NCBI GenBank assembly: GCA_045866215.1
Contig: AP035880.1
Span: forward strand, 2,728,001-2,792,000
Direction of reading: 5' to 3'
From: Croceivirga sp009797885
Lineage (GTDB): Bacteria; Bacteroidota; Bacteroidia; Flavobacteriales; Flavobacteriaceae
DNA: 64,000 bases
The position numbers and the translations under genes are program-made. Below, in pieces: positions 16,628 to 24,631 of this stretch. Position 1 is the stretch's first letter. Every line of letters begins with the position of its first letter. The notes under the pieces were generated by a model, which was not told the origin of the DNA, did no database searches, and saw nothing but the letters and a program-made list of their open reading frames with translations.

Positions 16628-18169
16628 ATGGCAAATCACGAAGACATTTTTAAAAAGGTCATCTCCCATGCAAAGGAGTATGGCTATATATTCCAATCCA
16701 GTGAAATTTATGATGGTCTGAGTGCTGTTTATGATTACGGTCAAAATGGGGCAGAGCTCAAAAAGAACATCCGGGAATATTGGTGGCAGGCCATGGTGCA
16801 GCTCAATGACAACATCGTTGGGATCGATGCCGCTATTTTTATGCATCCCACCACCTGGAAGGCTTCAGGTCACGTAGATGCCTTTAACGACCCCTTGATA
16901 GACAACAAGGATTCCAAAAAAAGATACCGGGCCGATGTTTTGGTGGAGGACCATGTCGCCAAAATTGAGGCCAAAATCGATAAGGAAGTCACCAAAGCGG
17001 CCAAACGTTTTGGGGATGCCTTTGATAAGGAGCAGTTCCTTGCGACCAACCCACGTGTTTTGGGCTATCAGGAAAAAGCAGGGAACATTTTAAAACGACT
17101 TGGGAAATCCTTGGAAAATGAGGATTTGGCCGATGTAAAAGCCTTAATTGAAGAATTGGGGATTGTCTGTCCGCTTTCGGGTTCCAAAAACTGGACGGAT
17201 GTGAAGCAGTTCAATTTGATGTTCGGCACCAAATTGGGCTCCACCGCCGATAGTGCCATGGATTTATACCTACGTCCAGAAACGGCCCAGGGGATTTTTG
17301 TGAACTTTTTGAACGTGCAGAAAACCGGTCGTATGAAGATTCCCTTTGGAATTGCCCAAACGGGAAAAGCTTTTCGAAATGAAATTGTGGCTCGCCAATT
17401 TATTTTCCGCATGCGCGAGTTTGAACAGATGGAGATGCAATACTTCATCAAACCCGGCACCCAAAAGGAATGGTACGAAACCTGGAAGGAAAAGCGAATG
17501 AAGTGGCACCTTTCTTTGGGCATGGGCGCTGATAACTACCGCTTCCATGACCATGAGAAATTAGCGCATTACGCGGATGCGGCGGCCGATATTGAATTTA
17601 AGTTCCCTTTTGGTTTCAAGGAATTGGAAGGCATCCACTCCCGTACGGACTTTGATTTGGCCAACCATGAAAAATACTCCGGCAAAAAACTCCAGTATTT
17701 TGACCCGGAGGAAAACAAGAACTATGTGCCCTATGTGTTGGAAACGTCCATAGGTTTGGATCGTATGTTCTTGGCCGTGTTCTCCAATTCGTTACAGGAA
17801 GAGGAATTGGAAAACAATACCACTCGGACCGTATTGAAATTGCCGGCGGTATTGGCCCCGACCAAGGCTGCCATTTTACCCTTATTAAAGCGTGATGGCC
17901 TTCCGGAGGTGGCCCAAAAATTGGTCGACGACCTAAAATGGGACTTTACTATAGCCTATGACGAAAAGGATGCCGTTGGGCGTCGTTACCGCCGTCAGGA
18001 TGCAGCGGGAACACCCTTCTGCATTACCGTGGACCACCAAACGTTGGAAGATGATACCGTGACCATTCGCCATCGCGATACCATGGAACAGCAACGGGTC
18101 GCTATCTCGGCGATCAAAGGGATTATTGCCAAGGAAGTGGAAATGAAGGAGTGGTTGCAGCGGATTTGA
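16628..18169 (+). CDS. glyS: glycyl-tRNA synthetase, dimeric type
   Basis: The 513-residue class II aminoacyl-tRNA synthetase charges tRNA-Gly in the cytoplasm. It is the single-chain alpha2 (eukaryote/archaea-like) type used by Bacteroidota. The N-terminal catalytic core shows YGFIFQSSEIYDGL-like motif 1 context (here YGYIFQSSEIYDGL), motif 2 in FRNEIVARQFIFRMREFEQM, and motif 3 in VLETSIGLDRMFLAV. The anticodon-binding domain (LAPTKAAILPLLKRDGLPEV onward) forms the C-terminus. Length is normal. Confidence 0.97.
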   Translation: MANHEDIFKKVISHAKEYGYIFQSSEIYDGLSAVYDYGQNGAELKKNIREYWWQAMVQLNDNIVGIDAAIFMHPTTWKASGHVDAFNDPLIDNKDSKKRYRADVLVEDHVAKIEAKIDKEVTKAAKRFGDAFDKEQFLATNPRVLGYQEKAGNILKRLGKSLENEDLADVKALIEELGIVCPLSGSKNWTDVKQFNLMFGTKLGSTADSAMDLYLRPETAQGIFVNFLNVQKTGRMKIPFGIAQTGKAFRNEIVARQFIFRMREFEQMEMQYFIKPGTQKEWYETWKEKRMKWHLSLGMGADNYRFHDHEKLAHYADAAADIEFKFPFGFKELEGIHSRTDFDLANHEKYSGKKLQYFDPEENKNYVPYVLETSIGLDRMFLAVFSNSLQEEELENNTTRTVLKLPAVLAPTKAAILPLLKRDGLPEVAQKLVDDLKWDFTIAYDEKDAVGRRYRRQDAAGTPFCITVDHQTLEDDTVTIRHRDTMEQQRVAISAIKGIIAKEVEMKEWLQRI

Positions 18170-18206
18170 CCTAAGCTTTCCCCTAAGCGCATTTGGAGTA
18201 TTTTTT

Positions 18207-18506
18207 TCAGACCCAAATGGCCATTTCAAATTCCCTGTGGATTTCAAGATTCGATTTTGCCCTAATTTCGGCCTTAATGGGGAGTAAGTAGGTCCCCATT
18301 TTGGTATCGAACCAAATGGCGGTGTCCCATTGGAGTCCCGCGATTTGTGCAATCGCCTTCATTCTTCCCCAACCTTCTTCCTGCCATTTTAAATGCTCCC
18401 GGATTTCTTTGGATATTGTTTTAGGGAGGGAGACAAAATACCAACCTCCTGGTGGAGCGTGTTGCCACATTTTGGTTACAAAGGTATAGTTGATTTTGCC
18501 GTCCAC
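18207..18506 (-). CDS. DUF1905 family protein
   Basis: The 99-residue protein matches DUF1905, a small beta-rich domain of unknown function. The motifs GGWYFVSLPKTISKEI and YLLPIKAEIRAKSNLEI are typical. No ATG is available; an in-frame TAA lies five codons upstream of the GTG at 18506, so GTG is the likely start. It converges on glyS with a 37-bp gap. It may bind a small ligand, but nothing in the context indicates which. Confidence 0.75.
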   Translation of the reverse strand: MDGKINYTFVTKMWQHAPPGGWYFVSLPKTISKEIREHLKWQEEGWGRMKAIAQIAGLQWDTAIWFDTKMGTYLLPIKAEIRAKSNLEIHREFEMAIWV

Positions 18507-18605
18507 GTATCGTGCATTTTAGTCCTGCCTTTGACAGCTACCCCGCATTGGTGTATGCTCCCTGGGTGTGTCAAGGCTAATAATCGCAGTTAAAATACAC
18601 CGTTT

Positions 18606-19061
18606 TTATTCCTCTTTCAAACCTGCTGTTTTGAAATGGGCAATAAAGCTTAAAATGATGGCCGAACCTGAAACCAGGGTCATCACCGTTCCCGGCACAA
18701 AATGCACGTATCCTCCCAAATCCATAAAAAGAAAATAGCCCAAATCCGCCAATCCACCGACCAAGGCTGCCAAAAAGATGGCATTTTTACTTCCTTTCCA
18801 AACATAAAAGCAACAGATGAGGGTGGTGAGTCCAATCCAAAGAAGATTAAACCCGTGTTGACCAATTACCGCTCCGGCGGCATCCGGGTAATTTAGTTGT
18901 AGTACACTGGGATCGACCTTATCGGCGATACCGCCAATTGCTCCGGCAATATCCCCACTTAGGATAAACTTGTCCGTCATAACCCCTGCAAAAATGTGTA
19001 CGGCCCCCCAGATAAACCATAGGACGGCCGATATTTTTAAAAGAATGCTGGTTGTTTTCAT
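18606..19061 (-). CDS. four-helix membrane protein of unknown function
   Basis: The 151-residue protein has four predicted membrane segments (about 6-27, 63-86, 92-113 and 118-141) and little else. I recognise no family. The first helix is followed by a polar stretch of about 35 residues (DKFILSGDIAGAIGGIADKV), probably outside the membrane. It lies downstream of a Crp/Fnr-type regulator on the same strand; a perfect 16-bp palindrome (19106-19121) lies upstream of its start, so that regulator could control it. Confidence 0.7.
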   Translation of the reverse strand: MKTTSILLKISAVLWFIWGAVHIFAGVMTDKFILSGDIAGAIGGIADKVDPSVLQLNYPDAAGAVIGQHGFNLLWIGLTTLICCFYVWKGSKNAIFLAALVGGLADLGYFLFMDLGGYVHFVPGTVMTLVSGSAIILSFIAHFKTAGLKEE

Positions 19062-19105
19062 GATCCAAACGTGATTTCGTTATGCATTGACTATTGGGCA
19101 CAAAG

Positions 19106-19121
19106 TTTATGGGCCCATAAA
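19106..19121. promoter_or_regulatory. perfect 16-bp palindrome, candidate operator
   Basis: TTTATGGGCCCATAAA is fully self-complementary and lies 45 bases upstream of the four-helix membrane protein gene, between it and the Crp/Fnr-like gene. The sequence is not the classic TGTGA-N6-TCACA Crp site. Confidence 0.35.
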
Positions 19122-19148
19122 TACCATGCATTATGATTTCATAAGAAA

Positions 19149-19625
19149 TCAGGTATTTCTCTCCTTATGCCGTTTGTTTTTTGCCGCGCTTAATGTTTCC
19201 GGGGTGACACCAAGATATGAGGCGATCATCCGTTGGGGCACTCGTTGGACAATACTGGGGTAGGTATGTACAAAATGTTCATACCGTTCAATTGCATTTG
19301 AACTGATGAGCATTAGGATCCTATTTTGAAGCACATGGAGTCTTTTGGTCAACGCTGCAATATTTTCTTTTTCCCTTTTCAAGTCTTTGGGTAAAACGGT
19401 AACAATGGAATCTTCGAGGGCGTCAATAAACAAAACCGATGGAATTTTGGGATCATTGGTGTCCGCAATAACCCAATTTTCCGGCGCAAACATGAAAATG
19501 TTTTCCCGGCCATTTTTGTCAATGGAATAGCTTCGGAGTAAACCGGATTTAACATGGTAAACCTTGGTGTGCAACTCACCACTACGTTGTAGAATTTCCC
19601 CTTTTTTGACTTTTATTTCCTTCAA
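19149..19625 (-). CDS. Crp/Fnr-family regulator, short N-terminus
   Basis: The 158-residue protein has a cyclic-nucleotide-binding-like beta barrel (about 1-90; KKGEILQRSGELHTKVYHVK) and a C-terminal helix-turn-helix with MIASYLGVTPETLSA, as in the Bacteroidota Crp/Fnr regulators. Family members are usually about 190 residues. About 30 N-terminal residues, including the first helices, are missing. The only usable start is TTG at 19625; the frame stays open upstream only to a TAG about 20 codons away and offers no ATG or GTG. It may be truncated or start unusually. No Fnr-type Cys cluster is seen. Confidence 0.7.
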   Translation of the reverse strand: MKEIKVKKGEILQRSGELHTKVYHVKSGLLRSYSIDKNGRENIFMFAPENWVIADTNDPKIPSVLFIDALEDSIVTVLPKDLKREKENIAALTKRLHVLQNRILMLISSNAIERYEHFVHTYPSIVQRVPQRMIASYLGVTPETLSAAKNKRHKERNT

Positions 19626-19747
19626 ACCAATAGAATTAGGTGTCGCAGGATAGCAAATCCAGTCGTTTATCCGCTTGAAGTTAACGAAAAGGGGCTATTT
19701 ACCGACTCGTTGGGTGGGTAAATCAATGGCTCTTGTTGTGTGTAGTT

Positions 19748-19960
19748 TTACTTCTTAAGCATTTTTTCCATTTTCAGAAACTTACTGCTCAAGGGACTAA
19801 GTTCTTCTTCACTTTTCACTTTGAAATAAACATGTGAGATTAGGCGAAACATAAAATATGTAATGGCAATAATCCAATCCGATTTAATAAAGATTAAACC
19901 AAGTGCAATCACTATCCCAATAATGTTAAGGAACTGAGTCAAGTATTTCAAAGGCTTCAC
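19748..19960 (-). CDS. small membrane protein, about 70 residues
   Basis: A reading frame starting with GTG at 19960 encodes a protein with two membrane segments (about 10-25 and 28-46) and a Lys-rich C-terminus ending KMLKK. It lies 11 bp after the AGE-family lipoprotein gene on the same strand and is probably co-transcribed with it. No family is recognised. Confidence 0.5.
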   Translation of the reverse strand: MKPLKYLTQFLNIIGIVIALGLIFIKSDWIIAITYFMFRLISHVYFKVKSEEELSPLSSKFLKMEKMLKK

Positions 19961-19971
19961 GTAATCAGACT

Positions 19972-21243
19972 TTACTTTTCTAAAAATCTAATCATCTCAA
20001 TTGTATGGTATGCGGACTTACCAATACTGCCTTTTAATTCATCAATTTGTGGGATATTATTCTCATCTACAAAAAAGAATTCACCTCCATTGTTTCGGTC
20101 AGGAAAAGTATTAAAATAGAATTTCTTCAAGTTTTCCGATTTTACTTCAAACTTGTCATCGGTTAAGGAAAGCGCTATTAATGCCTCACAATGTTGCCAC
20201 CAGGTTTTTCTTTTGTCCATAACCTCATTGGTTACCCGATTTACTTCACTATAAAAGCCTTGGGACAAATCATTTACAGGGAAGATGGATTTATTTAAAG
20301 TTGTGATTAAAATATCCATTCCAAGTTTTCGATATTGCATTTGTTCTTCTTTTGTCAAAAAGTCCCAATGTCTTGCTCTCAGGAGTACAGATGCAAATTG
20401 GAAATTATGTCCTGGGGTGACATTAAAGCAGGTAGAATCAGGTGATAAATCCTGGCAAGGATTCCAGTTGTCGTCAAATTTAGTGTTTACCCAACCTAAA
20501 TCTTTGTTCCACCCTTTTTCGAAGGCAATACGAATATTCTCTTTTAAATAGGGTTCATATTTATATCTGTTGGCAGTATCTGCAGACCATAGATTTTCCA
20601 TATAGGCAGTAATAGGATATATAAGGGATTGCAAGGTTTTACTACCTTCAACTTTTTCGTTTTTTTCATAATTGCCAAAAACCCCACCGTTTTTATCATC
20701 GTAGAATCTTTTCAGAAAGCTATCATGGAACTGATGAATCCGAGATAACAAATCTTCATTAGGGCTATTTCTGTATAATTCTGATAAACCACAAAGTCCA
20801 TAAGCTTGCTGCCATATATCCAGGTTTAAAGAACTATCTGGCATATTTGTCCTCAAGTCAAAAAAAGAAACAAAATAGGGGCCTAGCGAATCTTTGGCAA
20901 TTAGTTTATCCATTTGAAAGTTTGCAGCCTCTTGAGCTTTCTTTAGATTGGAGGAATCTATAATGCTTGAGTATGATAATCCATAAATCAGTCTACTTAA
21001 GGCAACATTAAAAACTTTACCTGATACTACTTCACCTGTATTATTAACTTCAGAGTAATATGTACCCAATTCTGACTGATAAGCGTTATTAATGAAAAAA
21101 TCCAGTAAACTTTTTATCTCTTCATCTTTGCTTTTAGGATTTATATTTTTCCTACTCGTTTCTGTACACGAAACAAATAAGGATAAAACGACTATAATAT
21201 AAAGTGATGTTTTTTTTATACTTTTTTGCTTGTACATTATCAT
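19972..21243 (-). CDS. lipoprotein of the N-acylglucosamine 2-epimerase (AGE) family
   Basis: The 423-residue protein has a lipoprotein signal (VVLSLFVSC, Cys about 26) followed by an (alpha/alpha)6-barrel like AGE-family sugar epimerases. Family-typical blocks are PGHNFQFASVLLRARHW, KTWWQHCEALIALS and SIGKSAYHTIEMIR; the two conserved catalytic His positions (in PGHNF and AYHT) are kept. AGE enzymes are normally cytoplasmic, so a membrane-anchored, outward-facing form is unusual. The gene is visibly more A+T-rich than its neighbours. It lies near, but apparently outside, the mannan operon. Its substrate and activity are unknown. Confidence 0.75.
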   Translation of the reverse strand: MIMYKQKSIKKTSLYIIVVLSLFVSCTETSRKNINPKSKDEEIKSLLDFFINNAYQSELGTYYSEVNNTGEVVSGKVFNVALSRLIYGLSYSSIIDSSNLKKAQEAANFQMDKLIAKDSLGPYFVSFFDLRTNMPDSSLNLDIWQQAYGLCGLSELYRNSPNEDLLSRIHQFHDSFLKRFYDDKNGGVFGNYEKNEKVEGSKTLQSLIYPITAYMENLWSADTANRYKYEPYLKENIRIAFEKGWNKDLGWVNTKFDDNWNPCQDLSPDSTCFNVTPGHNFQFASVLLRARHWDFLTKEEQMQYRKLGMDILITTLNKSIFPVNDLSQGFYSEVNRVTNEVMDKRKTWWQHCEALIALSLTDDKFEVKSENLKKFYFNTFPDRNNGGEFFFVDENNIPQIDELKGSIGKSAYHTIEMIRFLEK

Positions 21244-21407
21244 TGTATGTAATCATTGATCATATTTCCATTATCTGTCTTGATACCAAAAACTGTTCTG
21301 TTTTAAACTTTCTTATCGGTTACAACAGCAGCTTCAGGATTGCCATCAGCCCCTAATGGTGGTTTTTTATTTTTCAAATGGTCCTTGTCAAGAGCATAGG
21401 GTCCTCT

Positions 21408-22166
21408 TTATTTAGCGGATTCTGAGCGACATATTGAAATGATTTCATTGATATATGCCTTCAATTTTTGCTGATAATCAATTCTAAGGGTTTCGAGCCA
21501 TGTTTTTGATATGAGTAACCCAAGATAGGTATCGTTTTCCAAAAGCTTTTTTACCGATACATCAAAATCATCATTGGTAACCACTACCCCCAATTCTTTA
21601 CTTTGGGAATCATGGATTAGGGCTGGGGTGATATCCGCCGATATTTTGTTCATGGCTATTAAATAATTCATGGATTCATAGTGATCCTCGAATCCTGAAT
21701 CAATATCCGCGGAAAACTGGGAAAGTACCCTTTTTAGGTCATCGCTTTCCAAAATTTCTATTTTGCCAGAGCTTATCATGGCATCATAGGTGCCTGTTAC
21801 AAATTCCGTTTTCCACCATGATTTGGCCCCAGAAGCCACCCAAAACCGAATGGAATCCAGAGGGATGTCCGTTCTATTGGATTGCATTGCTTTAATCAGC
21901 GAGGTACTCATTTTAACCACATCGGTTTCTTTGTCAATCGTATGCTCTATTCTAAGTTTATTTTGGGAAAAGTCCTCGATTAGGGCGTTCAATAACTCTT
22001 TTTCCTCGACTTTCCGTTTTCGCGCTTCGCTCCAGTTGTTGATTTGAAGGGCCAATAGAATTCCAATGACCACCAGCACAATTTCGCCTACAGCGTATTT
22101 TAAATAGGTTCCAATCCTATTGTTCTCCAATACGTTGAATCGTATGCTTCGAAAGAGTTTTATCAT
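21408..22166 (-). CDS. DUF6090 family membrane protein
   Basis: The 252-residue protein has the DUF6090 signature seen almost only in Flavobacteriaceae: an N-terminal MIKLFRSIRFNVL segment, then one transmembrane helix (YAVGEIVLVVIGILLALQIN) and a helical soluble domain of about 200 residues. Function is unknown. A TAATTTTG box at 22209-22216 suggests it has its own promoter, separate from the mannan operon upstream. Confidence 0.85.
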   Translation of the reverse strand: MIKLFRSIRFNVLENNRIGTYLKYAVGEIVLVVIGILLALQINNWSEARKRKVEEKELLNALIEDFSQNKLRIEHTIDKETDVVKMSTSLIKAMQSNRTDIPLDSIRFWVASGAKSWWKTEFVTGTYDAMISSGKIEILESDDLKRVLSQFSADIDSGFEDHYESMNYLIAMNKISADITPALIHDSQSKELGVVVTNDDFDVSVKKLLENDTYLGLLISKTWLETLRIDYQQKLKAYINEIISICRSESAK

Positions 22167-22208
22167 CTGTCAGTACTTCCCATTACATTGAAAAATAGCG
22201 TAAAGATG

Positions 22209-22216
22209 CAAAATTA
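22209..22216 (-). promoter_or_regulatory. candidate -7 element of the DUF6090 gene
   Basis: The minus strand carries TAATTTTG, an exact TAnnTTTG match, 43 bases before the ATG. A short hairpin (AAAGCA/TGCTTT) lies just upstream, after the epimerase gene stop. The -33 element is not clear. Confidence 0.4.
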
Positions 22217-22244
22217 AGATAACCGAAAGCACATGCTTTTAAAG

Positions 22245-23435
22245 TTAAAGGATTTCCAGGATTTCCATCAGTCCCCGACCATTATGATAAGGGCATTTCC
22301 ACGGGCCGACCTTATTTTCTTCGGTATAGGGATGGCCATGGGCATCCACCCTAAAAAACCATTCACCTTGTTTGTGGTCAATGATATGGTTTTGGGTAAA
22401 GCCCCAAATCTTTAGGACATGGTCAAGATAAGTGGCCTCTCCTGTAATCTTCCAAATGTAGATGAGTCCCACCATCGCTTCAATCTGTGGCCACCAATGA
22501 CGGTCCGCGTCCATCTTTTGGGTCAAACGATCTTGTGCATTCAACACCCCAAAATCACTGTCCAAAGCCTTTTCCAAAAAGGTGTTGGTGACGGCTATGC
22601 CCAATTGCTCAAAGCTTGTGCGGTATTCCTTGGTTCCGATTGTCCGAGCCCCATGGATAAGCAACCAAACGGCCTCAATATCATGCCCAAAGGAAATTTC
22701 GGTGGATTGTACCGCCCAGTCCCTGGAGAAAAACAATTGTAAATGCCCATCCTCACCAAACAAATTATCTTGAAATAGTTGTAGTAATCGTTCCAAGGAT
22801 TTTTTGATTGCTGCATTTTGGGTGACTTCATAAAGGGTGGTATAGGCTTCCAGAATATGCAAGTGGGTGTTGGTGGTTTTGGGGGAATTTTCGTCCTTTT
22901 CACTCAGGCGTACATCTTCAATGGGTTCCCATTGTTGGCCAAAAGCCTCATAATAGCCGCCAAATGCTTCGTCATAGGCCTTTTCCTCAATATGTTGATA
23001 TAGCTCCATCGCCCATTGAAGGGCCTCCCCTTTCTTCGCGTATTTGTAATATTCGGATAGCGCATAAATGCAAAAGGCCTGGGCGTAGAGCTGCTTACGT
23101 TTATTGGTGGGTTTCCCCAAAAAATCAACCTCCCAAAAAACCCCGCCATGGGTGACATCCCTAAAGTGGGTCCATAAATAGTCAAAGGCGCGGTCGCACT
23201 CCCTGGCATACCGATCATCCTGGTAGAAATTGTTCGCACGTGCGAATGTCCATAGGATTCGGGTGTTTAGGATAATCGCCTTGGGATAGGTGGTATCTAC
23301 GGTATTTTGGTGGTCAATTCGTCCATAAAAACCGCCGTTGGTGTGGTCCACGGTATGTTGCTGCCAATACCCAAGAATGTTGGTGAGTTCATTTTGCAGG
23401 CTTTCCTTAAAATCGATGGGTGGTTGATTGGCCAT
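22245..23435 (-). CDS. AGE-family epimerase, probable mannobiose/cellobiose 2-epimerase
   Basis: The 396-residue cytoplasmic enzyme has no signal peptide and shows the AGE-family (alpha/alpha)6-barrel motifs: HTNGGFYGRID at the N-terminus, TNTHLHILEAYTTLYEV, SFGHDIEAVWLL, HWWPQIEAMVGLIY, and GPWKCPYHNGRGLMEI. These fit cellobiose 2-epimerases, which in mannan pathways convert beta-1,4-mannobiose to mannosylglucose. Context supports this: it lies five bases after a GH130 phosphorylase gene that uses that product. It is the fourth gene of the GH26-transporter-GH130-epimerase operon. Confidence 0.88.
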   Translation of the reverse strand: MANQPPIDFKESLQNELTNILGYWQQHTVDHTNGGFYGRIDHQNTVDTTYPKAIILNTRILWTFARANNFYQDDRYARECDRAFDYLWTHFRDVTHGGVFWEVDFLGKPTNKRKQLYAQAFCIYALSEYYKYAKKGEALQWAMELYQHIEEKAYDEAFGGYYEAFGQQWEPIEDVRLSEKDENSPKTTNTHLHILEAYTTLYEVTQNAAIKKSLERLLQLFQDNLFGEDGHLQLFFSRDWAVQSTEISFGHDIEAVWLLIHGARTIGTKEYRTSFEQLGIAVTNTFLEKALDSDFGVLNAQDRLTQKMDADRHWWPQIEAMVGLIYIWKITGEATYLDHVLKIWGFTQNHIIDHKQGEWFFRVDAHGHPYTEENKVGPWKCPYHNGRGLMEILEIL

Positions 23436-23440
23436 GGCCC

Positions 23441-24619
23441 CTAGTATTTCCCTTTGTTGTTTTCAATCAGTGTCCTAATGGTCGCAACGGAACCTCCCGA
23501 AGTCAATTTGTCCTCGGGCGTGTTTTTACAATAATCGACCAAGGTATCGATGTTCGTCGTGGCCACGTGCATTCGGGTATCCGATGAGGCATAGTAAATG
23601 TATACGTCACCATTTTCATCGGCAATCCAGCCATTGCAAAACAGGACATTGCCGACATCGCCAATAATTTCGGCATCGTCGGGAGCCATAAAATAGCCTC
23701 CTGGTTGATGGATTACTTTTTCAATATCGTCCAGGGCGGTCATAAAAAGATAGAGTACATAGCGCAATCCCGCCGCGGTATTGCGAACACCATGGGCCAA
23801 ATGCAACCAACCTTCCCTGGTTTTGATCGGGGAAGGTCCCTGACCGTTCTTCAGTTCATAGATGGTGTGATAGACCTTGGGATTGATAATGACCTCATCT
23901 TCCACCTTGGGATGCTCCATATTTTTGATGTACCCCAGACCAATACCACCACCCGCGCCTGTATCAATAAATCCATCCTGGGGCCGGGTATAGACGGCAT
24001 AACGGCCGTTCACAAATTCTTCATGAAGGGTTACATTACGCTGTTGGTTTGAACCTGAGATCAGGTCGGGTAATCGTTCCCAATTCACCAGGTCCCTGGA
24101 GCGAATGATCCCGGCATTGGCCAAAGCGGATGAGGTATCGGAAGCCGGTACGGACGGGTCTTTGCGTTCGGTACAGAAAATGCCGTACACATAACCATCC
24201 TCGTGCTTGGTCAACCGCATGTCGTAGACGTTGACATCAGGTTCATCGGTTTGTGGCAACACCAAAGGGGCATCCCAGAAGTTGAAATTATCGATACCAT
24301 TTTTACTTTCGGCAAAGGCAAAAAAGGACTTCCGATCTTTTCCTTCCATGCGAACCACCAAAACGTAGTTGCCGTTCCATTTGATCGCTCCGGCGTTGAA
24401 GGCCGCATTGACCCCTATACGTTCCAGGACCAGGGGATTGGTTTCTGGATTTAGATCGTAACGCCAATGTAAGGGCGTATGGGCAGCGGTCAATATGGGA
24501 TATTGGTATTTGGTGAAAATGTTTGAAGGATGGGGAATGGCCACATTTTTTCGCTGAATGAGGGCCTTATAATTGGTATACAAATGATCTATAATGGTTT
24601 GGTGTTTTGACTTATCCAT
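23441..24619 (-). CDS. GH130 phosphorylase, probable 4-O-beta-mannosylglucose phosphorylase
   Basis: The 392-residue enzyme is a five-bladed propeller of family GH130. The blocks RIGVNAAFNAGAIKWNGNY, VVRMEGKDRKSFFAFAES and DEPDVNVYDMRLTKHEDGY match the GH130_1 mannosylglucose phosphorylases; the Asp in VYDMR is the proposed general acid. The expected reaction is mannosylglucose plus phosphate to alpha-mannose-1-phosphate and glucose in the cytoplasm. It sits between the sugar transporter and the epimerase gene. Subfamily assignment rests on motif reading and context. Confidence 0.9.
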   Translation of the reverse strand: MDKSKHQTIIDHLYTNYKALIQRKNVAIPHPSNIFTKYQYPILTAAHTPLHWRYDLNPETNPLVLERIGVNAAFNAGAIKWNGNYVLVVRMEGKDRKSFFAFAESKNGIDNFNFWDAPLVLPQTDEPDVNVYDMRLTKHEDGYVYGIFCTERKDPSVPASDTSSALANAGIIRSRDLVNWERLPDLISGSNQQRNVTLHEEFVNGRYAVYTRPQDGFIDTGAGGGIGLGYIKNMEHPKVEDEVIINPKVYHTIYELKNGQGPSPIKTREGWLHLAHGVRNTAAGLRYVLYLFMTALDDIEKVIHQPGGYFMAPDDAEIIGDVGNVLFCNGWIADENGDVYIYYASSDTRMHVATTNIDTLVDYCKNTPEDKLTSGGSVATIRTLIENNKGKY

Positions 24620-24631
24620 ACGATTAGGTGG

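Noticed and set aside
19134..19151. TGATTTC-ATAA-GAAATCA hairpin at the end of the Crp/Fnr-like gene
   Set aside because: The stem overlaps the stop codon and no T run follows on the minus strand, so it is not a convincing terminator.
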